This document shows, in pieces, positions 23,032 to 36,090 of a DNA stretch of 64,000 bases; positions within the stretch are counted from its first letter, which is position 1, and each line of letters opens with the position of its first letter. This DNA is from Mugil cephalus. Taxonomy: Eukaryota > Chordata > Actinopteri > Mugiliformes > Mugilidae. A program made the position numbers and the translations under genes. The notes beneath the pieces are model-generated. The model was not told the DNA's origin and did no database searches. It saw only the letters and a list, made by a program, of their open reading frames with translations. The stretch covers positions 4,656,001 to 4,720,000 of the forward strand of contig NC_061773.1 in the NCBI RefSeq assembly GCF_022458985.1, written 5' to 3'.

Positions 23032-23145
23032 GCTTACGGCCATACCACCCTGAACGCGCCCGATCTCGTTGATCTCGGAAGCAAAGCAGGGTCGGGCCTG
23101 GTTAGTACTTGGAGGAGACCGCCTGGGAATACCAGGTGCGTAAGC
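23032..23145 (+). rRNA. 5S rRNA, type 2, about 4 bases missing
   Basis: GCAAAGCAGGGTCGGGCCTG is intact. CTCGTTGATC and TTGGAGGAG again show losses at the variable sites. Confidence 0.82.
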
Positions 23146-24311
23146 TTTTTGACACTTTAGCAGCAACACCAAGGGCGCTGCTGGTCTGCTTTCCCCAGTC
23201 AATTGCAGTTTATTCTCGCCATACAGCTCAGGAAAAATGAAGACGCCTTGTGGGAAGCGGAAGTAGTGCGGCGGCGCTTGCACACAATCGGCCATTTTAA
23301 CCATTTCCACTTGGCTTTGAGTCATAGGAATATCTCTGCTTGTTTTCTCTGTCCAAACTATTAGTAAGAAATAAAGCTGCCTCGTGTCTACTGCAAATGA
23401 CATTGAAATGATGCTTTCAGTGCGTGGGTCAGGAGGGCCCACAGCTCGTTTTTGCGCCATCATAGTCTTCCGCAAATCTTGTTTAGCCTCATCCACAGCA
23501 ACAACAAACCAAGTCTGGTTTTTGCAGTTCGGACATTGTTGGACAGTTAGGAGAAAACATGTGAATCCACCCATTCACTTTTCCTCAGTTGCCCCGCAAC
23601 GTGTCAACTATCTTCAGCTGCTGGCACGTTGAGGAAACACTGAGCACCTGTGAATATCCATGCGCACGTCTGGCCGTAAACGTTTTGATCCTTTACGTCC
23701 AGACTGATGACTCTGCTGTTCTTCCAGGTTCCTTTTGTGTCCGTTGTCTCATATACTGCAAGTGCGAAATCAGGTCTGTGTCTTGTGCTGCTGCTGTGTG
23801 GGTCACCTAATGAGCAAAACAGTTTTAATTATCATCATTTATTTATTTATTTATTTATCGTTTTCCCAAAGGCATGTGCCCGAGTAGATAAACTTTACAG
23901 TGAAAAAATACTCAGGCACATTATTTACTTCACTTATTATTATTTTCTGATTATTTTCTTCACAAGTAACTGAAAACATCACGTACATTTTCCCGTGCCA
24001 CACACAGTATATTCGTCGTCCACATCATCATCATCATCACATCATCATAAATAGAAGGTGAATAGTTGCGTCCAAATGGGTGAAAATTTTTACTGAGAAA
24101 GTTTAGATATGTCATCATGTTGTCCTGTCAGTCTGAATGCCAGTGACGCGAGGAGCATGCATGTCGCTGTCTGCATACGTTCATATGTGGAAGAAAAGAC
24201 ACACAAAACACACACACACACACACACACATACAGGTAAAAAAATTGAAAGCCACGGTTGTATGAAGAAGAGGGGCGGCAGCGCCTCTGGTGTTGTTAAA
24301 GTGTCAAAAAC

Positions 24312-24416
24312 ACTTACAGCACCTGGTATTCCCAGCGTCTCATCCAAGTACTAACAGCCGACCCTGCTTAGCTCCGAGATCAACGAGATCGGGCGTTCAG
24401 GTGGTATGGCCGAAGC
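24312..24416 (-). rRNA. 5S rRNA, type 1, about 13 bases missing
   Basis: The canonical GCTTAGCT segment (box A, reversed) is present; losses are scattered. Confidence 0.75.
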
Positions 24417-24888
24417 AACAGTACAGACACTATCAGGTCTTTTATAGCTGTCGGTGACGCCTACATGGCCACCTGATAGTGTTTGCATGCTCTAAAAGAA
24501 AATAACAAGACAGACAGAAATATAAGCCCTTAGCCTCATCATAGCTAATCAAGGCTCTTACTATTGATGTGCCTGGTACACTATTACACACAGTGCTCCG
24601 AATGGAGATGTCAAAGAAAGAAACCAATGAATGAAACCAAGAAAGAAATGGTCATCGTATACAACATAGCTCAACCAGCACACTAATAGCATCTCATAGA
24701 CGCCCTTCCTAAACGTTGTCTCCATCACAATATCAGAATCAGGTTCTATGTAAAAAGAGAAAGAAAGCCAACACACTCGTTTCTCACCACAAATCAAACA
24801 CTCTGACTTGCTGATGTTGTCGCCTCCTCTCTCAATCGGCAAGCAGACGACAGAGACCATCTAGAAAAGCTATTTCACGGTCCCTGCG

Positions 24889-24993
24889 GCTTACGGCCAT
24901 ACCACCCTGAACGCGCCGATCTGTCTGATCTCGAACAAGCGGTCGGGCCTGTTAGTACTTGGTGGGAGACCGCCTGGAATACCAGTCGTAAGC
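24889..24993 (+). rRNA. 5S rRNA, type 2, about 13 bases missing
   Basis: GCTTACGGCCATACCACCCT and GAACGCGCCGATC are clear; the end is eroded to ACCAGTCGTAAGC. Confidence 0.75.
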
Positions 24994-25939
24994 TTTGACT
25001 TTACAGCACCCGAGGCGCGCGTCTGCTTTCCACATTGCAGTATTCTTGCAACAGCCAGAAATGAAGACGCCTTGTGGGGAGGAATATCGGCGGCGCTTCA
25101 CACATCGCCATTTTACCATTTCACTTGCTTGGTCATAGAATATCCTGCTTTTCTCGTCAAACATAGAAGAAAAAACGCTCGTGTACTGCAAATGCATTGA
25201 AAGAGCTTAGTGCGTGGGTCAGAGGCCACGCTGTTTTGCGCACAAGTCTCCGAACTTTTTACCCATCCAAGCACACAGACAGTCTGGTTTTGCGTTCGGG
25301 ACATGTTGACATGGAGAAAAATTATCCACCCATTCACTTTTCCTCATTCCCGCACGTGTCACTATTTCAGCTGCTGCACTGGGAACACTGGCACCTGTAA
25401 TATCATGGCACGTCTGCGTAAACGTTGACTTTACTGCCAGACGATGACCGTGTCTCAGTCCTTTGTGTCGTTCTCTAACTGCAATGCGAACAGTCGGTCT
25501 TGTCTGCGCGGTGGTCACCTATGAGCAAACATTTTTAATTATCACATTATTTATTATATTATCGTTTCCAAAGCATGTCCGTAATACTTTACGTGAAAAA
25601 TACTCAGGCACTTATTACTCACTTATTTATATTTCTGATTATTTTCTCACAAGTACTGAACACGACATTCGTGCACACACAGTATATCGCGCACATATCA
25701 CTCTCACATCATAAATAGAAGGGAATATGTTGCCGCCAAATGGTTGAAATATTTTATGAGAAAAATGTTCGATATGTCATCAGTGTCGTCTCGACAGCAG
25801 TGACGCAGGGCATGCTTTGCTGTCTGCTACGTTCATATGTGGAAGAAAAAGACACCAACACACACACCACACACAGGGTAAGTAATTGAAAGCCAGTTGA
25901 TATGAAAGAAGGCGGCAGCCCTTGTGTTAAAGTTCAAAT

Positions 25940-26048
25940 ACTTACAGCCTGGTATTCCCAGGCGGTCTCCCATCCAAGTACTAACAGGCCCGACCCTGCT
26001 AGCTTCCGAATCAGCGAGTCGGCGTGTTCAGGGTGGTATGGCGTAAGC
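25940..26048 (-). rRNA. 5S rRNA, type 1, about 9 bases missing
   Basis: GTATTCCCAGGCGGTCTCCC and the following box C are intact; the TATA-bearing flank TTTTATAGC is at 26069-26077. Confidence 0.78.
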
Positions 26049-26513
26049 ACAGTACAACAACTATCAGTCTTTTATAGCTGTCGGTGATCGCCTAATGCCC
26101 CTGAAGTTTTGCATGCTCTAAAAGAAAATAACAAACAGACAGACAATAGTAAGCCCGTTTAGCCTCATCATAGCTAATCAGAGCTCTTACATTGATGTGC
26201 CTGGTACACATATACACACATGCTCGAATGGAGATGTCAAGAAAAACCATGAAGTGAAAACCAAAGAAAGAAATGGTCACGTATACAACATTAGCTCAAC
26301 CAGCACACTAGATTACATCTCATAGACACCTTCTAAAACGTTGTCTCCATCACAATATCAAATCAGTTCTATTGTAAAAAAGAAAAGAAAAAGCGCAACA
26401 CACTACGTTTCTCACCACAAATCAAACACTTGATCTGCTGGATGTTGTCGCTCCTCTCCAATCGCAAGCAGACGACGAGACCATCTAGAAAAGCCTATTT
26501 CACGGGTCCCTGC

Positions 26514-26621
26514 GCTTACGGCCATACCACCTGAACGCGCCCATCTCGCTGATCTCGGAAGCAAAGCAGGTCGGGCCTGTTAGTACTTGAGGGAGACCGC
26601 CTGGAATACAGTGCTGTAAGC
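26514..26621 (+). rRNA. 5S rRNA, type 2, about 10 bases missing
   Basis: Type 2 by GCAAAGCAGG and GAACGCGCCC. TCTCGCTGATC and TTGAGGGAG are the same dropped-base forms as in neighbouring copies. Confidence 0.78.
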
Positions 26622-29600
26622 TTTTTGACACTTTAGCAGCAACACCAGAGGCGCGCTGGGTCTCTTTCCAGTCATTGCATTTATTCTTCGCCAAACGCTC
26701 AGGAAAAATAAGACCCTTGTGGGAAGCGAATAGTGCGGCGGCGCTTGCACACAATCGGCCATTTAACCATTCCACTTGGCTTTGGTCATAGGAATATCTC
26801 TGCTGTTTTCTCTGTCCAAACTATTAGTAGAAATAAAGCTGCCTCGTGTCTACTGCAAATGACATTGAAATGATGCTTTCAGTGCGTGGTCGGAGGGCCC
26901 ACAGCTCGTTTTGCGCCATCATAGTCTTCCGCAAATCTTGTTAGCCTCATCCACAGCAACAACAGAACCAAGTCTGGTTTTGCCAGTTCGGACATTGTTG
27001 GACGTTAGGGAAAAACATGTGAATCCACCCATTCACTTTTCCTCAGTTGCCCCGCACGTGTCAACTATCTTCAGCTGCGCACGTTGAGGAAACACTGAGC
27101 ACCTGTGAATATCCAGCGCACGTCTGGCCGTAAACGTTGATCCTTTACTGTCCAGACTGATGACTCGTGCTGTTCTTCCAGTTCCTTTTGTGTCCGTGTC
27201 TCATATACTGCAAGTGCGAAATCAGGTCTGTGTCTTGTGCTGCTGCTGTGTTGGGTCACCTAATGAGCAAAACAGTTTTTAATTATCATCATTTATTTTT
27301 TATTTATTTATCGTTTTCCCAAAGGCATGTGCCCGATAGATAACTTTACAGTGAAAAAATACTCCAGCAATTTATTTACTTCACTATTATTATTTTTGAT
27401 TATTCTTCACAAGTAACTGAACATCACGTACCTCGGGCAAAAGACCCAATCATCATCATATAAATATATAGCCTCTAATGTTCTCCAAAAATTTTTAAGA
27501 AAGAAGAAAACATTCCCAACCACATGGCTGATGTTGCGCCTTATGGAAGGAAGCCCAAAAACACCCCGTACGTACACTGAACCCGCTGATTGAGAAAGGC
27601 GGCTGGTGTTTGAAACTGGAACCGGTCTAGCTCGCCACAGCCTGTCTCAGTCAATGAGTTCTTGTACATAGGAAAAGCTTGAATGTGCGGGTGCACATCC
27701 TTATATGTTTGTCAGAATCGAAATATAGATATGTTCTCTAATGCTAATTTTGTGTGAGGAATGTTTTCATAAGCAAATGTATTACCAACACAGACCAGTC
27801 ATGACCTTGTCCACCCTTCATTCCTCTGCCCGAAGCAAACTCGGCTCACAAATACACTTAATCGACTGCCCTTATCCACAGCTGTGTTTCCGTCTGCTGC
27901 CATTCAAGCGTCGCGTGTCTTGCCTGTGGCTAATGGAAACGTTTTTACATTAATTTTATTACAAGGCTGCGGTGAAACAAGTAAATCTCGCAATTATATA
28001 AATTGATATTTCCGTATGATTATCAACCCGATATTCTCATACACAGTTGGGTCATGCACTGTTATATCCAGAATGGCAAAAACATTACAGCTGAACAGCG
28101 GTTCATCAAGAATAACCACACTACGCTCAATCAACGATAAGGGTTCATTTGCTGCCTAGAAACAGAAACTTAGCATATGTCGGAGATGCTACATGCCCTA
28201 TAGCTAGCTTAAGAAATACAAAAGAAGATGTCTCATCAAGCTTGAATCGGCATAATAGCCTTCATGCATGTTGTAGAGGCGAGACCAGCTTTCATACCAA
28301 CTACTATCACCAGCTTATGCTAATGTGTAAAAACTTCTCCCAATACTCTGCGTGTTGCCTTAATGCCGCGAACTAATTTTCGTCGGTTGGTCTCCTGCTT
28401 CAGGAACAGTCGCGTTGTGGCATAGACACGATATATTATTAATATCGTTCAACTAAACACAATACTTTGATAGGATCAACACGCTTTCTCTCTGTGTATC
28501 CTCATCAAAATAAAGGTGCTCAATTGAAATTTAAGTGTAGCTATTTCGCATTCTGGTGCACAAATGACCAATTGAAAAGACAAAAATACACAAGGAAAAT
28601 CAATATAACTTTATGAGAGTGTCCTGTTCAGTTAAAATAACTGTATCATGGCGCGCACAAACTACCACGTACCGAAGCGTCCAGGGTTGCTCATACGACA
28701 GCTGTTCTGGCGCTGGCACTAGAGCAAGTATAATTAAACTTGTACTTGCTCCAACGGCCTTATATCGGAAATTCCAAGTTTCTGATTCAGAAAAAACATG
28801 AAAAAGAATTCGCATCAACTTCTCCACACATCTTCATTCAAACTAGTAATAATCAAGGTAATAAAATACAAAAAGTTACGTAACATCACTGATCGCGTAT
28901 CTTTGTACACCAACTAGAACATTAGTCCGTTAGCAGAAAAAAGACCCTTTTCTCAGCACGCCTGTGTGTTAGGACACTAACAGCCGTAAGTTTCATACAC
29001 AGCCCTTACTCGAAGCGTTCTGATAGGACGACTGTGGAACTAGATCGCTTCACCTTACCTTATTCTGCTTATAGAATCTAGTTTCTGAACTATAGAAAAA
29101 ATCCTGTTATATGATTGTATTCCAGTAACAGTGAAAGACCATTTCAACCAAAAAAAATTTTCCATCTAACAATGTGAAGCCTAATCACAACAATAGAAAG
29201 AAAAGAAAACGAAAACACTATACCTCATACTCTCATGGGAAGTGAGACTCAGGATTCACAATTACCAAGTACTCCACGTCTACGCCGTTCGTCCGGTCGT
29301 GTAATAAGACGCTGTTAGGTGTGTCCTATGCAATTATCAATAATTTAGCTTCCACATTCGTATCACCTAAAAATCACCATTTTCTATTTGAGTCAAAAAC
29401 CATAATTACCAGATTGATCTCTTATCTCCAAATAAAGGAATAGAGTAAATATAAAATGTCAAGCAGTGCCAATGTCGATTCCATTATAAGAAAGCAAACA
29501 ACAAACACATCGAACAGTTGATAGAAAACGTACCTTTATTCAGCGACCAGGTTTATTCTAGCTAGGACCATGGATCCAGCACGATCGTGCAGTCGAAACT

Positions 29601-32600
29601 CTGACGGATACGGCCACAACACAGGGACTGCTGTCGTCACATCGATTTGTGAAAGAATTAGAATGCTTAAAGCCGTATCTGCTATAGTATTTAGAAAAGC
29701 GATATAGCCGTTCTAAAGTATCAGATACTGAGGCAGGAAATTCACAATGTTACATCAAAGACCTATGACCAAGAAGCTTAAACTTGTCACACTCGTCTCT
29801 AAGCCTCAAAGTGTCACTTGACAGTTGAAAGTAAGAAACTACTTTTCCTAATCCACCGACGGAGTCTTATCGCAGATGACTTGATACTTAGTCACTGAGC
29901 AATCGGCCATCTTGAACATCAGGGGCCGTTAGACTGGACCTGATAAGTGTAATTTTAATTTCCAACACAAGTGTCGCGTTTCCAGCATCATTTTTCCATC
30001 TAAAATAAGACTGGAAAAAGTGGGCGGTTGACATAATTACGTTTCATTTTTTTTATGTAACTATATGTCCGTGAAATGAGAAACCGCGCAGCCACTTTAT
30101 AGCTTTATCTTGTTAGTCCACCACACATTGCATCTTAAAGGATTTCATTAAATAACCTAGTTGCCAATACATTCGTGAGAATAATATCATACTGTAAGCA
30201 CTTCAACTAATCGTTCTCTGCCTTACGGTTTGAGAATCGTTTAGTGCAAAAGTAACATACACGTTTATCAATATATGCGTTTATTCGTCCAGACGGAGTA
30301 CCTACACAAAAACCAGGATTATCGACGAGAATGTTATCTAAAAAAAAAACAAATCCGCTAAGCTCCATAGCAGCGGCTCTTTGTTTCGTAACTGATTGAT
30401 GGCCGTCAGGGGTAGAAAAACTTTATAGAATGTTTTACCCATACGTCCATCCCTACAGCTACATGAAGCTGCTTCTATACTCAATGAACTGGTTTAATAA
30501 AAAAACAAGCATACGTTTAACCAATAATCAACGGGAGGCCCCTTCAAGGCAAACGCCTGATAGCGATCCTTAAGTCTACCATCCTACCGCTTCTGTTAAA
30601 GGAAAGGCAGCACCAAAGAACTATCTGGTCGGCTTTGCCTTTATGGCCACCAGAGTGCGTCTAGCTTCAGCAATATACCTAACAGCAAATGGCTATGAGG
30701 CGAACTGGTTACACAGTTCCATTTAACTTTCAAGATTATAAGAACATAGAAGTACTTAAAACATTACAGCAAATAATCTCCTATGCACATGAAGTTTCAT
30801 TCATCGATCAGCAAATATAGCCATCACTTCTCTGTTTCTCACCAACAACCGATCAGCTGGATTTTGCCGTCCGATTTTGAAAGGACCATGATCCTTCGTA
30901 CATGCCGCAACTCATGCCTTGCTTTGTACTACAGAACAACTTAGAGTGATCTGCGTTGACTGTCATCGTCTTTGGCAATTTCATTCTCAGCAATAGTAGT
31001 TGGCTGTGCACAATTGCATGTAACATGTTTTCATTTATTTAATGTTCAAAGCTCCGAAATCATAGAAATCAGCCTTTTACTCAAAAATCAACTTTTCTGC
31101 AGTATTCGTCCATATTCAAGTTATACCATACCATACATAAAGGGTTTGTGAGGGAATAGAATGGTCATAGTCCACATTCACAAAAAGATTAAAAAGGCCT
31201 ATCACTAGCTAACTTTATCCTTTCGGTCTTCAGTTCGAGCACAAAATTAAAAATAATTGTGCTGTTCCTCAACCAACAAACGCTTACCTCAGTCGTGGGT
31301 TAAAGACCGAAACATTTATGTAACTTGTGTTGTCTCTTCACGAAAAGTCGAATAGCACAAGTTCGCCCCAAATTGTTCATCAGAAAACAGTTGAAGTATA
31401 GGAAAAAAGGCATGATTTTTTATAGCAACAGTTCCAATATGCACTATCCCAAACATAAGAGTATGTAGCAGGTTCAATAGCCTATTGTATGCCACTCAGC
31501 ATTCGTCCTGAATTACAAGCGACCTTATCAAACAATAAGCGTTTCGTGGTACAGTACAGACAGATAATTATGTGACAGCTAGCACAAGTTGTCAGATTTA
31601 CAGTGACGCAGTAACCCTTTTCCTTCATAAATCAGGCTACTAGTGGCACTATAACCAAGTACATGGATGCAGATACTATTATCTAAGATAGAACACTTTA
31701 CCAAGAACTGATTCTTTACCAGCTAAGCTGTTCTCCTATGTCCATGAAATAGAAGCTATAAATACACAAAAGACCCTATCGTGAAGCTCTCCTTTCTACG
31801 TTCGAGAAAAGCCTCATCCCAACTGCGTTGCCAACCCACCACTGGACGCCCACAAAGGGGACGTTATTGAGGAAAGGTAGTGGGATAGTGCTTGCTTTTA
31901 ACTTCCAACAAGGTTGCTGTCACCATATTATCTCCAAAACCAGAAGAAAATTAGAAAAAGATTGCCATTTTGAGCAATGAGATTAACAAGATTAAACATA
32001 CACGCTTTATCGACACATTCTCACATCGTAAAAATGCCCGTTCATGAAGCTAAATTCATGGGATAGACAAATGTATCGCCACATTGCATCTTAAGCTCAA
32101 CAGCACAGAAAAGTCTTTTAATGAATGGTGACATTGAACAAACAACTCACTCACAGTCGCCTTAATCCAGAGGCCGAACATCTGAAGCCATCACCTGCCT
32201 AGCTCTACTTTCTCAATGAAATGTTCTATAATTCTGCAAACTGCACAATCAGGCTTTCTGATCGCCTGTTTACAAGACAAGGTTAAACTATTATTTCGTT
32301 TCAAGATCGTGACTTTAATGAAAACGGCCTTATTCCCTTACTGAATTTTATTTTACACAGAACAATCCCTTTCTCGCACATATATTGCGCCAATCCGCCA
32401 CCAATCATCTAAACTTGTTTGGTCAAATTGTAAATTTTCTGTGGAAAGTGTTTAATAGTCAAATTGTCGATTCTTGACTGTCTGGTGAGCTAGCATTGCA
32501 TGATCGCTGTCTTGCAGTCAATGGATTAACACATACCAACTATCACGTATGGGAATAAATTTACAGTAGCAATTTATTCACGAATTGGTCCAGTCCTCTG

Positions 32601-32868
32601 TTGATTTTTTCAGATTAAGAAACAGCAACTGTCATTCCACGATCTACTCACATTTTATCAGTCATCAATAGGTGATTGTGCCGACAAGGTTTGTTTTTTT
32701 CTAAAGCAAATGTACGATATGTTTGTGTCTATATTGACACGTGAAAACTGATGTCCTTTGATTTCATATTAAGAAAAAGGACAAACAACAACAGACACAA
32801 CACACAACAGGGAAACATTAAAGCAGTTTTTATATAAAGAAGGACGGGCTCCTTTTTGTCAAATAAAT

Positions 32869-32955
32869 ACTTACACACATGCATCCACTCCATTTACAAA
32901 TAGCGCAATTGCAAGTCCAAAATAGAAAGTCTTATTAAGGTGGTATGGCATTAAC
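32869..32955 (-). rRNA. Faint 5S trace, type 1 position
   Basis: AATACTTACA at the left and AGGTGGTATGGCATTAAC at the right are at near-gene spacing. The right flank (CAGTCACTATC) and the left flank (TTTTTGTC before AAATAAATAC) follow unit order. Confidence 0.4.
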
Positions 32956-35900
32956 AGTCACTATCGAGTCTGTTTAGCGTGGACTAACTGTGTCACTTTT
33001 AAGTCAAAGTTAAAAAAAAACAACGAAAGTACCTCACAGTCAAGTATTCTGACCTGTATATGAATGGAGTTATCCCTATGTTTAGGAAGGACATAGAACT
33101 AAAAAGAACCATTAAGGTAACACGACTTAGCTCATCCAAACTTGCTGTCAGCACTAGTAGCTCTCGAAACTAGAGCCTAAGGCCTCATGCACATCAACAT
33201 AATTATTGAAAAGTGAAAAAATAACACTTTTTTTCAGTAACCTCTGCAACGTCTCAGTATTTGCATTCCTTCAAATTCACAGGCATAGGAGCCTTAGGGG
33301 AAGGCAATGCCTCGGCTTCTCAGCAACCCATTGTATCGGTTGGCTTGTGGTACGAAACACATGTGTTACTTCTGTATATTGACTAGGCCCTTTGTTACTC
33401 AAGCATAGTATCACATACACCACAGCACGGGGCAACTGCTTTTGGCCTCTCTCATACTTTATTGCCCATTCAGATGTAAATAATTGTTTTTCATTGAGTC
33501 CTGTCGCTCGATGAACAAGCTTTTAACATTCACTTGCTTTTATGCCATGTTCATTTTTTGCTATTAGAAAATAGATCCTGATCCCAGGACATGGATATTC
33601 TTTTCATTCTTGACATCAAGGAGACGGCACTTCTTTTGGGCCAACGGTTGTCGCTTTTCTCCAGCGTACAAACATCAGGTTTGTCAAAGTTTTGTTTTTG
33701 GCATTGAAAGTTTTAATGCATTATATTTATTTGCCCACCGTTTGGTTCATCACTTTCGCGAGTAGTTCAATGTAAACTCAGGAATATAATCCACGTATTG
33801 GAATTTTGACGTTCGTATGATTGAACCTTGTTCCTTGCCAAGTACTTCTCGTCTGCAGTACTTCACGTAATAAATTAACTGTTGCCGGCAAATAGTATTT
33901 AATTGTCGATGGGATCGCTATTCAATATCATATGTTCGTCATTACTATTCAATGCCCGTTGATTTGGTCCTGTTGTATTAGTATAATTAGACATTTTATT
34001 ATTCTATTTCTATTACCCATCAAGCCTAAAGTAAGTAATAAACCATATTTCAGTCCATCTTATTGCTCACTATTTCAATTCGAAAATACTATACCGGTTC
34101 TCCAGGCCTAATTTCAACTAATACGAAGACGTCTTATGTTCTCAAATCTCATCGCGTATTGTAGGGATGGCTGTACATTTCGTATCTTCGGATCATTAGC
34201 TTGGTATCGCTCATGACACGGATGCTGCATACCAAAATTAAAGTAATGCAAAGACACGTTCAGGGCCATCAGTAATAAGCTTTGGATGCTAGAAACGGTG
34301 TCCTGGGTCCAGAATGTATAAACAGATCCCAATGTTCAGCTAGATAATGCTCGTTTACATTGTAACGGCGCGCTTATCGCAGTCACAGAATTCTGCATTT
34401 TTGTATGTCGAAACGTTGGCCTGAATAGTTAAATCTAAGACCATACTTTACAAAAAATATCACAGTTAGCTTGACTTGAACTTCTAATGGCTTTAGATTG
34501 CCCTGGCTTATAGATTCGTCCTGGGGTAGCAAAAACGAAATCGAGTCGAATGCCAAGAAATTGGAGTAAAACAGTCGCACCAGCTTAGTACTGCTCCAAG
34601 ACGCCCTGCAAAAGGTGTCACATATCAGAATCATTAGCAAAAACAAGGCAACTTTCAAATTAACCCAATATCTGGCATATCGAAGTACTCTCTAGAACGG
34701 AAGCACGAAAAGTCATCGAAGGCCTTCAGGATCCCTGCGCCATTCGGTTGATCCTACAACCGCTGATTTTTCGTCTAAAGATAGACGATATACTGCATAG
34801 GCTATGTAAAGCTTTGCAACTATCTAGCGGGAGACTACCCTCTTGCGTTCGTCTTCTCCAGTCATAATTAACTTGCAAGCGAGTACGGAAGGTTATCCAC
34901 AGGAACTGAATTGCGGTGGCTTCGGTAAAACATCGCTTTCCTTCAACTTTGAGACAAGGCCTCTTTCAAATGTTGAAATACTTGTTGAGAAGCAAAGGTG
35001 CTGTTTGCTCTATCCAACAGAATAAGACTCAGAGGTTTTGGTCGGGCTTGGCGCATTCGAATTGCCACGATCCGTCTCGTTTGCCAGCACTGTTTCGGAG
35101 AGCTCGGGTTGCATTATTCAGTCGCGCGTGAGCTCAGTTTCTTTGCCATGAACCGAAACTTGTTTCTTCCATTCAAATGACTTGTCGTCTGTCGTTGGAG
35201 GCCATCAATCATTTTTTACATCCATTATTTTATTGTAGCTTGGAAAATAGTCTGTTATTTTCAATTACTTAATTATTCTGTTTTTTTCATTCTCAATTCT
35301 CTTACTGCAATTCTTTCACATATCTACATTTTCATTCCACTAAAAGTAATTTTCCCATTCATTCTTTTATCCAATTTTAAAGTCTCGATATCCTTCATCA
35401 CATGCTGTAGTCATGTTGCGGTTTGACTTATTGTAGAAAATGCTCACTTCACTTATTCCGTGATATCAATGAATGGTTTCAGATCTGAAGTTCCTAAATG
35501 CAAATTACTTAAAGAATTTCCAGGGTCCTATTACCAGTTAACTGCTAGAATCAGATCGTATTCAGTGTATTCCGGAAACATCATACAGCTACCCATGTCT
35601 CAATATCCCTTGGTTCAGAATACAGGAAAAGACGGTCCGGTGGTATCTAGTAATTGTATCACAATCTCTTTTTTAACTTCAACAAGAAGAGGTCAATAAG
35701 CCTTGAGCCAAAAGAAAATAAGTTCAGATATTACCATGCCGTTACATCATACCTACTACGAATGCTGCCAAATAAACAAAAGTCAAAAAAGAAAAAGGGT
35801 AACAATCAAGCTTAGTAACACAAAAACTGTCTTTAATGGTCCCTCCATAAGTGCCAATCTAAGAAGCCTATAACGGTTCCTGTACAACATAACCCTAAAC

Positions 35901-35999
35901 ACGAACTATACAGCCACAAAACGCGGTCTCCTCTATAATCAGTGCCTGTAAGAATCGCATAACCGCAGAACACAGAAGCCATTCAAGACTCTCTAGTTC

Positions 36000-36090
36000 C
36001 GCGTTCGCCATACACCTAAGCCCCAGCTGTCAGAACGGATGTGGGGACAGGCAGGTGTGCGTGAACGATCTCCTAACCAGTATGGCTAGC
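36000..36090 (+). rRNA. Faint 5S trace, type 2 position
   Basis: TTCGCCATACACC, GTGAACGATCTCC and CCAGTATGGCTAGC are followed by TTTTTGACTCTTTACAACA and ATAGAGGGTC, matching the shared 3' flank and then the normal spacer to about 36440. Confidence 0.45.

Larger units (their letters stand above)
16441..27432. repeat. 5S array with dense single-base losses (about 6.5 units)
   Basis: Unit order and orientation are as at 14607-16440, but spacing between successive type 1 genes shrinks to 1548, 1450, 1735, 1840, 1876 and 1628 bp, against about 1955. Nearly all changes are missing bases, not substitutions. At sites where type 2 forms differ, the bases in dispute are dropped. This looks like a consensus over discordant repeat reads. 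Confidence 0.85.

Noticed and set aside
23017-23574. 185-codon minus-strand ORF
   Set aside because: It reads through a type 2 5S gene and spacer, and arises from lost bases that remove stops.
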